NCBI GenBank assembly: GCA_002492725.1 | Contig: DLAF01000037.1 | Location: forward strand, 10,984-74,983 | Reading direction: 5' to 3' | DNA length: 64,000 bases | From: Lachnospiraceae bacterium UBA7054 | Lineage (GTDB): Bacteria > Bacillota > Clostridia > Lachnospirales > Lachnospiraceae | In this document: one piece after another, positions 42,208-51,509 of the stretch | How positions within the stretch are numbered: position 1 is the stretch's first letter | Layout of the letters: each line of letters opens with the position of its first letter | The notes under the pieces: model-generated | Seen by the model: only the letters and a program-made list of their open reading frames with translations | What the model was told of the DNA's origin: nothing | Database searches by the model: none | Position numbers and translations under genes: made by a program

Positions 42208-43683
42208 TCAGATTGGATTCGCAACGAATGCCCCCGCCTCGTCATAGCCAAGCTGTGCTGTCTCTCCGGTGTATGCCTGCACCAGAAATACTTTATCCGT
42301 ACGGCTGGGCATCCCGGCCCCGTCGTCGTAATACTCATTGATGGTATAATAATCCTGATCTTCCCCTATCCTGACAACGGAGCTGAACTGATAGCTCAGG
42401 TTCCCACTCTGGCGAGGGTTTTTGCCGCTTGCATCCTCGAGATACCCGGTCTCCACCAATCGATTGACCAGATTGGTCACAGCAGTCGACGGAAGGATGG
42501 CCCCCCGCAGTCTCAAAGTAAAGGTTCGGGTCGTCACTTCACTGGAAATTCCTTCTTCACTGATATTGACAAACTTAAACAGCGTTTTTCCAAGCGGCAT
42601 GGGTATCGGTCCCGTATAAGGAACACTGTCTGCCGTCGGTTCAGACTCATCTGTCGTGTAGAATGTCTTACATCCCGGAACCGGCTCCACGGCGATCATT
42701 GTTGCCTCTGTGTATTCACCACTGTAAAGCTCCACTTCCGGGGCGTTTGGCACAGTAAGATTGATCACATAAGTCTTGGTAACGACACCGCTCTCTATGC
42801 CGTAGTCATTGACAAAAAAGGCGCTGATCGTGTATTCTCCGGTCTCCAGAAAGAGAGGGGCTGTATAGACCTGACTGTTCCGATCAGGCTTTGAACCGTC
42901 CATCGTATAATAGATGGTGCCGGCCGTGTTGGAGCTCAGTTTCAGAGGGATCACCTCTGCGTAATTTCCCTCCACATAACTGAATTCCGGTTCCATTGCC
43001 AGATAGCTCTGAAAACGGTTCACCACACGCTCATTGTCACAGCTCTTTAATAGCTCATTGATTTGTGCATATTCTTCCTGATTGGCATAGATGGTAACAA
43101 TCTTGCCATAGGCCTCCTCCACGTCTTCCGCGGAGTAAGGAACGCTTTGTCCGTTATCAACGATTCGCATAAGGGCTGAAAGCGCATAGGCATCCATCTG
43201 CTGCAAATAGTAATAATCCGCCTCCAGGAAGAGAATCTCCGCCACCTCAGGATGATCCTTATGCGCGGTCTCCAGACAGGCAATGGCCTGCTGATAAGAG
43301 CCCTTGTCCGCATAAGCCCGCGCCCTGCTGATCTGATAATCCACTGTATGAACATGGTAGGCGTAAAGAGCATAAGATACCAGGGCAACCACAAAAAGGA
43401 TTACAAGACCCAAAATGATCTGCGGTCTCCAGCTCTTTATTGCTGCGAACGCCGCTTTCTCTTCCGAAATTTCCTCCATCGGATCCGTATCTTCCCGCGT
43501 CTTTTCTTTTTTCGTCTCTTCTCCCTGTATGGAGGCCAGAGCAGAGAGGGTTTCCGTTATGCTGTTTTCCATTTCCGATTCAATTTCCGGTTCGAAATCC
43601 GGAACGATCTGTATCTCTTCCCCACAATGATCACAGAGAAGGTGTCCGTCCGGCATTTCCTGTCCGCAATGAGGGCACTTCAT
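42208..43683 (-). CDS. Zinc-ribbon membrane protein with TPR-like and chitobiase-C-terminal-like repeats
   Basis: 491 aa. N-terminal zinc ribbon (CPHCGQEMPDGHLLCDHCGE, two CxxC), an acidic linker, one TM helix (about 90-110), a TPR-like helical region (DKGSYQQAIACLETAHKDHP), then two CHB_HEX_C-type Ig-like modules (YYTMDGSKPDRNSQVYTAPL and FYTTDESEPTADSVPYTGPI). The architecture, cytoplasmic zinc ribbon to external beta domains, resembles that of the transglutaminase protein at 15284. Function unknown. It precedes the NfnA gene's promoter and follows folD by 33 bp. Confidence 0.88.
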   Translation of the reverse strand: MKCPHCGQEMPDGHLLCDHCGEEIQIVPDFEPEIESEMENSITETLSALASIQGEETKKEKTREDTDPMEEISEEKAAFAAIKSWRPQIILGLVILFVVALVSYALYAYHVHTVDYQISRARAYADKGSYQQAIACLETAHKDHPEVAEILFLEADYYYLQQMDAYALSALMRIVDNGQSVPYSAEDVEEAYGKIVTIYANQEEYAQINELLKSCDNERVVNRFQSYLAMEPEFSYVEGNYAEVIPLKLSSNTAGTIYYTMDGSKPDRNSQVYTAPLFLETGEYTISAFFVNDYGIESGVVTKTYVINLTVPNAPEVELYSGEYTEATMIAVEPVPGCKTFYTTDESEPTADSVPYTGPIPMPLGKTLFKFVNISEEGISSEVTTRTFTLRLRGAILPSTAVTNLVNRLVETGYLEDASGKNPRQSGNLSYQFSSVVRIGEDQDYYTINEYYDDGAGMPSRTDKVFLVQAYTGETAQLGYDEAGAFVANPI

Positions 43684-43716
43684 AGGCCGCTCCTCTCTAA
43701 ATGACCGCTTCCGGTC

Positions 43717-44559
43717 TTACGTAAGTTCCAAAGAACGAACGCAATTATACATAAGCATGGCAATGGTCATGGGACCGACGCCGCCCGGGACAGGCGTGAT
43801 TGCACTGCTTACAGGCGCCACATCCTCAAAATCCACATCGCCGCAGAGCTTACCCGTCTCGTTACGATGGATTCCCACATCGATCACCACTGCCCCCTCT
43901 TTCACATACGCTCTCGTGATCATTTTCGGTTTCCCGACTGCCACGACCAGGATATCGGCGCGTTTCGTCACTTCCTCCAGATTCTTTGTTCGGGAATGCG
44001 CTACCGTCACCGTACCGTTCTCTCTGAGCAGGAGGATCGCCATGGGCTTTCCGACAATATTGCTCCTGCCGATCACCACGCACTCCTTCCCCGCAATCTC
44101 TACCCCCGAACGCTTCAAAAGCTCTATAACGCCTGCCGGCGTACAGGAGACAAAGCCCGGCTGGCCGATACAGAGTGCACCCACGCTCTGCGGATGAAAC
44201 CCATCCACATCCTTCTTCGGATCAATGGCACGGATCACCGCATCCTCATCGATATGCCGAGGCAGCGGGAGCTGTACCAGGATACCGTTTACCGCATCCT
44301 TCTGATTCAAATCCGCAATCAGGTCCAAAAGTGCCTCCTGCGTTGTTTCTTCCGGCAGTTCATAGGCAAGGGATTCGATTCCCACATAAGCGCAGGCCTT
44401 CTTTTTATTACCCACGTAAACGCTGGAAGCAGGGTCGGCTCCCACCTGGATCACAGCCAGGCACACGTTCTTTCCCTCTGCCTTTAAGGCCGCGACCTTT
44501 TCTTTCACCTCATCCTTTATCTGCGCCGAAATGGCTTTTCCGTCAATAATCTGCGGCAT
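43717..44559 (-). CDS. folD: Methylenetetrahydrofolate dehydrogenase/cyclohydrolase
   Basis: Bifunctional enzyme interconverting 5,10-methylene-, methenyl- and 10-formyl-THF. 280 aa from ATG at 44559. Signatures: VGADPASSVYVGNKKKACAY, with the catalytic Lys, VQLPLPRHID, CTPAGVIELL, GRSNIVGKPMAILLL, DVGIHRN, and PVPGGVGPMTIAML. It follows fhs, whose product gives 10-formyl-THF, so the pair runs formate assimilation or release. A structured 110-nt spacer separates them. Confidence 0.97.
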   Translation of the reverse strand: MPQIIDGKAISAQIKDEVKEKVAALKAEGKNVCLAVIQVGADPASSVYVGNKKKACAYVGIESLAYELPEETTQEALLDLIADLNQKDAVNGILVQLPLPRHIDEDAVIRAIDPKKDVDGFHPQSVGALCIGQPGFVSCTPAGVIELLKRSGVEIAGKECVVIGRSNIVGKPMAILLLRENGTVTVAHSRTKNLEEVTKRADILVVAVGKPKMITRAYVKEGAVVIDVGIHRNETGKLCGDVDFEDVAPVSSAITPVPGGVGPMTIAMLMYNCVRSLELT

Positions 44560-44598
44560 TTTCCCACATCCTTTCTTTTTCATATCCCAAATTTATGC

Positions 44599-44626
44599 GG
44601 AGAATGCCGCATTTTGGCATTTCTCC
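44599..44626 (-). other. Hairpin 2 in the fhs-folD spacer
   Basis: GGAGAATGCC (44599-44608) pairs with GGCATTTCTCC (44616-44626) with one bulged base and a 7-nt loop. It lies about 40 nt before the folD ATG. No T tract follows, so it is a leader structure more than a terminator. Confidence 0.6.
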
Positions 44627-44627
44627 T

Positions 44628-44693
44628 ATGTGAGACTTAAAACTTCTTCGCGAAACAGCCTCTGTTGTGAGCGATTAGAAGTTCTTCTCACAT
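44628..44693 (-). other. Long imperfect hairpin 1 directly after fhs
   Basis: Nested complementary arms: ATGTGAGA (44628-44635) with TCTCACAT (44686-44693), AACTTCT (44641-44647) with AGAAGTT (44677-44683), and an inner ACAG/CTGT. It begins at the fhs stop codon. There is no U run on the minus strand after it. It could be an mRNA stabiliser, a processing site or an attenuator between fhs and folD. Confidence 0.6.
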
Positions 44694-46363
44694 TAGAATA
44701 GTCCCACAATCCTGCCCTCATCGTCCACATCGATCCGATAGGCCGCCGGATTCTTCGGAAGCCCCGGCATAGTCATCACATCGCCTGTCAGCACCACCAC
44801 AAAGCCTGCACCCGCAGAGACATAAGCCTCCCGCACATGCATCTCAAACCCCACGGGCCGCCCCAAAAGCTTGGGATCATCTGACAGGGAATACTGCGTC
44901 TTTGCGATACAGACGGGCAGTTTCCCAAAGCCCTCTCTGGTCAGTCTCTCAATCTGTCTCTTTGCAGCCGCCGTGTAGGTCACGCTGCCGGCGCCGTAAA
45001 TCTCCGACGCCACGGTCTGAATCTTTTCCGTCAAAGAAAGATCGTCCTCATAAAGCGGTGCAAAATAGCTTTCCTTTTTCTCCAGCGTATCAAGGACTTT
45101 TTCTGCCAGCGCGATGCCGCCTTCTCCGCCCTTCTCCCAAACTTCGGAGAGCGCAAAGGCGCATTCTCTGTCTTCACAGAAATGTCTCACATAGTCGATC
45201 TCCTCCGGGGTATCCGAATCGAACGCATTGAGTGCTACCACAATCGGCACCCCGTACTTGTGAATATTCTCGATATGCTTTTCCAGATTTACGATTCCCG
45301 CCTGTAATGCCTTTAAGTCCTTGCGCGAAAGCTCTTCCTTTGCCACACCGCCGTTGTATTTTAAGGCTCTTACGGTAGCGACCAGCACCACTGCCTCCGG
45401 CTTTAAGTCCGCCATACGGCACTTGATGTCAAAAAATTTCTCAGCCCCCAAATCGGCGCCGAATCCTGCTTCCGTGATCACATAATCCGCCATTTTAAGC
45501 GCCGTCCGCGTAGCCATCACGGAATTACAGCCGTGGGCGATATTTGCAAAAGGTCCGCCGTGCACCAGCGCCGGCGTATGCTCCAGCGTCTGGATCAGAT
45601 TCGGCTTCATGGCATCTTTTAAGAGAGCCGCCATCGCGCCCACTGCCTGTAAGTCACCTGCCGTCACCGGTTCACCGCTGTCGTTGTAAGCTACGATGAT
45701 GCGGGCAAGCCGCTCCTTCAAATCCCGGAAATCAGAAGCCAGACAGAGGATTGCCATGATCTCCGACGCTACCGTGATCACAAAATGATCCTCCCGTACC
45801 ATGCCGTCCGTCTTGCCGCCAAGTCCCACCACAATATTGCGAAGCACCCTGTCATTCATATCGAGGCAGCGTTTCCAGATAATCTGTCTGGTATCAATGC
45901 GCAAAAGATTTCCCTGCTGGATATGATTATCCAAAAGAGCTGCCAGCAGATTGTTGGCAGAGGTGATTGCATGAAAATCTCCCGTAAAGTGAAGATTTAA
46001 GTCCTCCATCGGCACAACCTGCGAATAACCGCCGCCCGCCGCGCCGCCCTTAATGCCAAAGCAGGGGCCAAGCGACGGCTCCCGCAATGCGATCACTGCC
46101 TTCTTCCCAAGTTTTGCAAACGCCTGCCCCAGACCGACCGTGATGGTCGTCTTTCCCTCTCCGGCCGGAGTTGGATTGATGGCCGTCACCAAAATCAGCC
46201 GACCCTGCGGATTTTTTTTGATCCTGTCTATGTACTCCTCGGACAGCTTCGCTTTATATTTTCCGTAAACCTCCAAATCATCTGCCCCGATACCGATTGT
46301 TTCCGCTATCTGTGTAATGGGAAGAAGCTCAGCCGCCTGCGCAATTTCAATATCAGTTTTCAT
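44693..46363 (-). CDS. fhs: Formate-tetrahydrofolate ligase
   Basis: ATP-dependent synthesis of 10-formyl-THF from formate. 556 aa from ATG at 46363 (GGAGGAGATT upstream). The ATP site is PTPAGEGKTT (64-73). Other signatures: EPSLGPCFGIKGGAAGGGYS, NLHFTGDFHAITSANNLLAA, and FVVVLTGDVMTMPGLPKNPA at the C-terminus. In anaerobes it works in purine synthesis and in one-carbon or acetogenic routes. It overlaps the ftsK stop by 11 bp. Confidence 0.98.
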   Translation of the reverse strand: MKTDIEIAQAAELLPITQIAETIGIGADDLEVYGKYKAKLSEEYIDRIKKNPQGRLILVTAINPTPAGEGKTTITVGLGQAFAKLGKKAVIALREPSLGPCFGIKGGAAGGGYSQVVPMEDLNLHFTGDFHAITSANNLLAALLDNHIQQGNLLRIDTRQIIWKRCLDMNDRVLRNIVVGLGGKTDGMVREDHFVITVASEIMAILCLASDFRDLKERLARIIVAYNDSGEPVTAGDLQAVGAMAALLKDAMKPNLIQTLEHTPALVHGGPFANIAHGCNSVMATRTALKMADYVITEAGFGADLGAEKFFDIKCRMADLKPEAVVLVATVRALKYNGGVAKEELSRKDLKALQAGIVNLEKHIENIHKYGVPIVVALNAFDSDTPEEIDYVRHFCEDRECAFALSEVWEKGGEGGIALAEKVLDTLEKKESYFAPLYEDDLSLTEKIQTVASEIYGAGSVTYTAAAKRQIERLTREGFGKLPVCIAKTQYSLSDDPKLLGRPVGFEMHVREAYVSAGAGFVVVLTGDVMTMPGLPKNPAAYRIDVDDEGRIVGLF

Positions 46364-48986
46364 AATCTCCTCCAAGCATTTGTTCAAATTCTGACGCGCT
46401 CATCAAAATCTTTCTGGGCTTGGTGCCCTCCTCCTCGCCGACAACGCCTGCCTCCGCAAGCTGATCCATAATGCGGGCCGCCCGGTTAAAGCCGATTTTG
46501 AACATGCGTTGCAGCATACCGATGGAAGCCTTGTCCTTTTCGATAATGAATCGCCCGGCCTCCGCAAAATACTCGTCATACCCGTCGCCGCCTTCCACGG
46601 AAACACCGCCGCCCGCCGCAGATACCTCAACAGAAAGATTGTTGATCTGCTCTTCCACCTCATCGCTGCCTGTGCTTTCAGGCACATAATTCTTTAAAAA
46701 TTCCACAACCCTGGAGACCTCGTCGTCCGAGACAAAAGGTCCCTGAATGCGGGAGGGTTTGGGGTAGCCCTGCGGATAAAAGAGCATGTCTCCCTTCCCC
46801 AAAAGTTTTTCCGCACCCACCATATCCAGAATCGTGCGGGAATCCACACCGCTTGAGACCGCAAAGGCCACGCGGCTTGGCATATTCGCCTTGATCAGGC
46901 CCGTGATCACATCTACGGAAGGCCTCTGGGTTGCAATGATCAGATGGATACCGCAGGCCCTGGCAAGCTGCGCCAGACGGCAGATAGACTCCTCCACCTC
47001 TCCCGGTGATACCATCATCAAATCCGCCAGCTCATCCACGATAATGAGAATCTGGGGAAGCTTATCTGGTGCATTGGGATCTCCCGACGCTTTCATGCTT
47101 TCCGCCTTTTTGTTATAACCTTTCAGATCGCGCACGTTGAGATCGGCAAATTTCTTATATCGTTCCGTCATCTCGGCTACCCCCCAGTGCAGGGCCGCAG
47201 CCGCCTTCTTCGGGTCTGTCACCACAGGCAAAAGCAGATGTGGAATACCGTTATAGACACTAAGCTCCACGACCTTCGGATCGATCATAATGATCTTCAC
47301 ATCGTCCGGATGCGCCTTAAACAAAATACCCATAATGATCGTGTTGATACAGACGGACTTTCCCGATCCTGTCGCGCCCGCAATCAATAGATGCGGCATC
47401 TTTGCGATATCAGCAAGCACAATCTTACCGCCGATATCCTTTCCCACCGTAAAGACCAGATTGGCTTGAAACTGCTTAAACTCCGAAGACTCTACGAGAT
47501 CACGGAACGGCACCACCGTATTTTCCTTGTTCGGCACCTCGATGCCGACAGCTGCCTTCCCCGGAATGGGCGCTTCGATACGAATATCCGTAGCTGCCAG
47601 ATTCAGCTTGATATCGTCGGTAAGTCCCACAATCTTACTGACTTTTACACCCTGCTCCGGCTGCAGCTCATAACGGGTCACGGACGGCCCTCTGCTGTAC
47701 TGCGTAACGGTTACCTTCACGCCGAAATCGGAAAGGATCTGTTCCAGGCGGTGCGCCGTCTCCTCAAGTTCCCTGTCGGAATCTTTCCCTTTTTTCCCCC
47801 TTCCGGCATCCAAAAGATCCGTCCCCGGAAAGCGATAGGTATCTCTTCCGCCCTTTGTTCTTGCGCTCACGCCGCTTTTTTCCTCCGGCTGCGGCTTTCT
47901 TACCGCAACAGCCCGCTGCCGTCCGGAAGACGGCTTCATCTGATTGCCCGTCATGGGCTGCCAGGAATCCATGGGACGCTCCGGCAAAATCTCCGCCTCG
48001 TCTTCTACAATAATCTCATTTCTCTCATCCGCTTCCGGTTCTATGTAATGGTGAGACGAACGTCTTGGCAAACTGTCTGACACCGCCTCCTCCATCTCGT
48101 CATCCGCATCTTCGTCATTCAGGATGATCTCATGGATATCATCCCGTATTTTTTCTTCTTTTGCCCTTTCCTCCTCCCGTCCGAGTGCAGTATCCAACAT
48201 CACGCCGGAGACTTTTTTATCCATGCGCAGAAGCTTTTCGTTCTCCTGTTCTTCCTCCCTGGCCCGCCGCTCTTTTTCGCTCTCCTCGCGCTTTAACGCC
48301 TGCTCCCTGCGGCGTTCATCCGCCCGCTGTCTGCGCCAGGCGGCGTCCTCTCTGGATCGCTCGTAGACCCGTTTACCGCCCGCCGCCATACCGCCGATCA
48401 GAGATTTCTCTGTAACGATGACCAGACAGACAACGCCCAGCACCAAAACTAAGAGCACGGTACCGACCGTATCAAGAAATTTACAGGAAAGATAAGCAAG
48501 TGACCCCGAAAGTACACCACCGCCCTGTTTGCCCTCGCTGCAGCGGCGGTAGATCTCCGCAATCTGATAAGTTTCTGCCTCAGCGGGGTTTGCACTAAAA
48601 AATTCAAAAATAATGCCCAGCAGCACCAAAAATACGGCTCCTGCAATCAGCTTCCTGGTGGCAATATGATTCCCCATATTTGAGACAGCAAATGCTATCA
48701 TCAAAAAAATAAGGAGGGGCGCAACATAAGCCAACAGACCAAACAGACCAAACATCACACTGCTGATGGCATTCCCAACCGTCCCGATCACGCCGAAATT
48801 ACAAAGAAAGAGGATGATGGCAACGGCCGCCAGCACAAAAAGCAGAATCTCATTGCGGATTGCCATATCCATGGGCGGATCCGGCTGCCTTTTCCTGGTG
48901 TTTGCCCGGCTGTCTGCGGTTCTGCTCCGGTTAGTACTCGTATTCTTTTTTCTCGCAGACGACCCTTTCGTACCCTGACCCGCCAT
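46353..48986 (-). CDS. ftsK: DNA translocase FtsK/SpoIIIE
   Basis: 877-aa septal DNA pump. A basic N-terminus, four TM helices in about 45-185, a charged linker rich in Glu/Arg (about 200-400), and the RecA-like motor with GATGSGKS (537-544), IIMIDPKVVELSVYNGIPHL and ILIIVDELADLMM. The C-terminal gamma winged helix (ASIGMLQRMFKIGFNRAARI) recognises orienting sequences. The neighbouring TepA-like gene is the arrangement seen at spoIIIE in Bacillus. The symbol ftsK is used generically; SpoIIIE function in sporulation is plausible. Confidence 0.95.
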   Translation of the reverse strand: MAGQGTKGSSARKKNTSTNRSRTADSRANTRKRQPDPPMDMAIRNEILLFVLAAVAIILFLCNFGVIGTVGNAISSVMFGLFGLLAYVAPLLIFLMIAFAVSNMGNHIATRKLIAGAVFLVLLGIIFEFFSANPAEAETYQIAEIYRRCSEGKQGGGVLSGSLAYLSCKFLDTVGTVLLVLVLGVVCLVIVTEKSLIGGMAAGGKRVYERSREDAAWRRQRADERRREQALKREESEKERRAREEEQENEKLLRMDKKVSGVMLDTALGREEERAKEEKIRDDIHEIILNDEDADDEMEEAVSDSLPRRSSHHYIEPEADERNEIIVEDEAEILPERPMDSWQPMTGNQMKPSSGRQRAVAVRKPQPEEKSGVSARTKGGRDTYRFPGTDLLDAGRGKKGKDSDRELEETAHRLEQILSDFGVKVTVTQYSRGPSVTRYELQPEQGVKVSKIVGLTDDIKLNLAATDIRIEAPIPGKAAVGIEVPNKENTVVPFRDLVESSEFKQFQANLVFTVGKDIGGKIVLADIAKMPHLLIAGATGSGKSVCINTIIMGILFKAHPDDVKIIMIDPKVVELSVYNGIPHLLLPVVTDPKKAAAALHWGVAEMTERYKKFADLNVRDLKGYNKKAESMKASGDPNAPDKLPQILIIVDELADLMMVSPGEVEESICRLAQLARACGIHLIIATQRPSVDVITGLIKANMPSRVAFAVSSGVDSRTILDMVGAEKLLGKGDMLFYPQGYPKPSRIQGPFVSDDEVSRVVEFLKNYVPESTGSDEVEEQINNLSVEVSAAGGGVSVEGGDGYDEYFAEAGRFIIEKDKASIGMLQRMFKIGFNRAARIMDQLAEAGVVGEEEGTKPRKILMSASEFEQMLGGDYEN

Positions 48987-49023
48987 GACTGCCTCCTACC
49001 CGTGTCCAAAAGATATCTATTCC

Positions 49024-49052
49024 AGTATAGCATCTTCCTATGGGGTTGTCAT
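49024..49052 (-). promoter_or_regulatory. Predicted ftsK/spoIIIE promoter
   Basis: Minus strand: ATGACA (49052-49047), 17-bp spacer, TATACT (49029-49024) with TG one base upstream (extended -10). It sits in the 69-bp gap; AGGAGG precedes the ATG. Confidence 0.65.
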
Positions 49053-49055
49053 CCT

Positions 49056-49805
49056 TTATTTTGTGCCTTCCTTTTGCTTATCTACCATATCATGCAGTTT
49101 CCCAATGGCGTCCCTGATACCGCCCACCTCACAGATGATACCCTCATCCACGGCCTCCCGTCCCACTAACACGGTGCCGACATCCTTAGTGAGCATTCCG
49201 GTCTCCATCATCAGTTCTTCAAGCCTTGGTTTCGGAATCCTGCAATGACTGCAGACAAAGCCCGTGATGCGGTTCTGTATCTGCTTGAAATAATCGAAGG
49301 TCTGCTGGACCCCGATTACCATGCCGCTTAAGCGTACCGGATGAATCACCATGGTGCCTGTCGGCACAATGTAGGAGTAATCCGTACTCACCGCAATCGG
49401 TACGCCGATGGAATGACTTCCGCCCAGCACTAAAGAGACTGTTGGTTTGCTTAAAGAAGCAATCATCTCCGCAATGGCAAGCCCCGCCTCCACATCACCG
49501 CCCATGGTGTTTAACAGGATCAGTACCCCGTCTACCTCGCTGCTGTCCTCGATTGCCGCAAGCTGCGGCAGGATGTGCTCATATTTTGTGGTCTTTGCGT
49601 TGCTGTTCAGGTTATCGTGACCCTCCACCTCGCCGATGATGGTGAGCAGATGGATCTTGTGATGCTCCCTGTTCTCATCTAACGTCATCTGGCCTATCTT
49701 TTCGACACGTTCATCCTTCTGCTTTTCATTCTCCCGCTTTTTTTCCTTCTCGTTCTCATCCTTGTTTCGTTCTCCTTTATTCTTACTGTCCTTTTGATTT
49801 CCCAT
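49056..49805 (-). CDS. ClpP-family serine protease (TepA-like)
   Basis: 249 aa from ATG at 49805. A long charged Lys/Glu-rich N-terminal extension (about 45 residues) precedes a ClpP/SppA-type fold: LLTIIGEVEGHDNL, GVLILLNTMGGDVEAGLAIA, active-site Ser in VLGGSHSIGVPIAVS, His in TGTMVIHPVRL. TepA of B. subtilis is encoded beside spoIIIE and is linked to protein translocation and spore proteolysis. No ClpX-type docking feature is assessed. GGAGG lies 10 bp upstream of the start. Confidence 0.9.
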   Translation of the reverse strand: MGNQKDSKNKGERNKDENEKEKKRENEKQKDERVEKIGQMTLDENREHHKIHLLTIIGEVEGHDNLNSNAKTTKYEHILPQLAAIEDSSEVDGVLILLNTMGGDVEAGLAIAEMIASLSKPTVSLVLGGSHSIGVPIAVSTDYSYIVPTGTMVIHPVRLSGMVIGVQQTFDYFKQIQNRITGFVCSHCRIPKPRLEELMMETGMLTKDVGTVLVGREAVDEGIICEVGGIRDAIGKLHDMVDKQKEGTK

Positions 49806-49832
49806 AACAAGCCATACCTCCGTCACAACATA

Positions 49833-49863
49833 AGGAAAAGAACCCTGATATGGGTTCCTTCCT
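49833..49863 (-). terminator. Probable terminator between the membrane-protein gene and the TepA gene
   Basis: GAACCC (49840-49845), TGATAT loop, GGGTTC (49852-49857), extended by AGGAA/TTCCT. On the minus strand TTTTCC follows; on the plus strand AAATATTTTTC follows. It could terminate in either direction. Confidence 0.55.
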
Positions 49864-49914
49864 AAATATTTTTCTATATTCTAGTATCGCTGTTTTGGAA
49901 AAAACTATGCAGTT

Positions 49915-51486
49915 TTACACTGTAAAATCATCCCCATCCGCAGGTTCCAAATCAAAGTGCATCATTTCAGGCGCAACAGTATAGTCGTAATCCATTTCTT
50001 TTTTGACATGCTTCTTCGGCAGAGGCAGCGGATTTTCAAGAAAGCGCGGTTTTTGTGGCAAAGCATCTGTCACAGGCTCCGCTGACGCGGAAACAGATTC
50101 CGACGCAGGAATACGTCCGGCCGCTGCTATCGTCTCCGACAACGGAACGGACCCGGCCGCTGCTATCGTCTCCGACACCGGAACGTGCCCGGCTGCCGCA
50201 TTGATCTGTTCAATCTTTGCCTGCATCACTTCAGCCGCCCCGCCAAACAGACAGTTTTTGATACCGAAAACCGCCGTCATGCTCCAAAAAATGAGCGCCA
50301 GGCCGGAGAGCTTTACCGTCCAGAATTCCCAAATAAGAAACGGCGTAAAGAGAATGCAGAAAAACAGCCAGGGCGTATAATCCTGCTCCCTACCGTTTCT
50401 GAAAAATTCAAACACCAAAAAAGCGGACGGCAAAAACAAAAAGCAGCAAAATGGGACGTTCCCGTACAATTCGCCCAAGCGAATCACCGGACCGCCTGTC
50501 TGTAAATAAGGGTAAGCCCAGACATACAGGCTTTTTCCCAAAGAGATACCGCTTACGGCAGCATCTGCACCGATCAAGAGAAAAAATGCCGCAGCACAAG
50601 AAAAGGCTGCCACGAAAAGACGCAGAATGTCTTTTCCACGGCCGTCCGCCTGTAAATTTTCTCTCTTTCCCACAAAAAGTACCGCCAAAAAGAAGAGAAT
50701 TGTCACTGCAGACAGCTCAAAAAAGGCCAGAATACCAATCACGACACCCGGAAGCGCCGCCATAAATATCTGCTTCCACAAAGGGCTGTCCGTCAGTACC
50801 GCCCTGACATAAAGCACCGCGATTAACAAACCGAACAGATACAGAAAAAGAAAAAGACATTCCGGATCAATCACTGCGATTCTTTCCAAATACACGGGAG
50901 AAAACGCCAGGAAAAGAATCGTCAGACAGGCAGCAAACCGACCGGCAGCCGCCTTCATAATAAAGTATCCCAAAAGCATGGTCAAAAGCTGCAGCACAAT
51001 CTGTAAAAGCATGGCTGCCCCTGCACTGTTTCCCAAGAAAGAAAATACTCCGGAAAGCATAAGCACATAAAGATAACTGACCCCATGCGCGATTGGTTCA
51101 ACACTCTCTCCCGCCCGCACAAAGGCTTTTTCCATATAGCTTCCGGTCAGTGTATCCCCCGATGTCAGAAGCGCCTGCGCATAGCGAAACATACCGAGCC
51201 TTGCCAGAAAACCGAATACAAAGGCTACCGATACACAGAGTGCCTCTATCATCTGCCTGCTGTGGAGTGAGAGGCTTTGCCTTCTCCTGATTGCCAGAGC
51301 ACCCTGTCTGAGTGCCAAATAGATACACACCAGCAACGGAAAAACAAGTAAAACACCCAGTTTTGCGGGTGCCGCCTTCACATAAACACTGTAGACGGAA
51401 TAGCCGGCGAAAGCCAACAGTATGATGCAAAGGCCGGTGTAAAGAAACCAGATCGCATAACTGAACAGGGTTTTCCGATAGGTCAT
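49915..51486 (-). CDS. Multi-spanning membrane protein, ArnT/PMT-like architecture, with C-terminal Ala-rich repeats
   Basis: 523 aa, about 11 TM helices from residue 10 to 420. A soluble loop after TM3 (LTSGDTLTGSYMEKAFVRAG) and helices rich in Phe/Leu fit lipid-dependent glycosyltransferases of the GT39/ArnT type, but no clear catalytic Asp-Glu motif is confirmed, so the role is uncertain. The cytoplasmic C-terminus holds 12-residue repeats (AAAGHVPVSETI, AAAGSVPLSETI, AAAGRIPASES). The gene stands alone between metY and tepA. Confidence 0.8.
   Translation of the reverse strand: MTYRKTLFSYAIWFLYTGLCIILLAFAGYSVYSVYVKAAPAKLGVLLVFPLLVCIYLALRQGALAIRRRQSLSLHSRQMIEALCVSVAFVFGFLARLGMFRYAQALLTSGDTLTGSYMEKAFVRAGESVEPIAHGVSYLYVLMLSGVFSFLGNSAGAAMLLQIVLQLLTMLLGYFIMKAAAGRFAACLTILFLAFSPVYLERIAVIDPECLFLFLYLFGLLIAVLYVRAVLTDSPLWKQIFMAALPGVVIGILAFFELSAVTILFFLAVLFVGKRENLQADGRGKDILRLFVAAFSCAAAFFLLIGADAAVSGISLGKSLYVWAYPYLQTGGPVIRLGELYGNVPFCCFLFLPSAFLVFEFFRNGREQDYTPWLFFCILFTPFLIWEFWTVKLSGLALIFWSMTAVFGIKNCLFGGAAEVMQAKIEQINAAAGHVPVSETIAAAGSVPLSETIAAAGRIPASESVSASAEPVTDALPQKPRFLENPLPLPKKHVKKEMDYDYTVAPEMMHFDLEPADGDDFTV
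50082..50200. repeat. 36-bp tandem repeat inside the membrane-protein gene
   Basis: Two near-identical 36-bp units at 50118-50153 and 50154-50189 (three differences), with diverged partial units on both sides. They encode the 12-residue Ala-rich repeats. The unit is a multiple of three, so copy changes would keep the frame and vary tail length. Confidence 0.85.
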
Positions 51487-51509
51487 AATTTTATCCTTTT
51501 CTATGCGTT

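Noticed and set aside
50082..50200. 36-bp repeats as a CRISPR array.
   Set aside because: The units are directly abutting without spacers, lie in a coding frame, and no cas genes are near.
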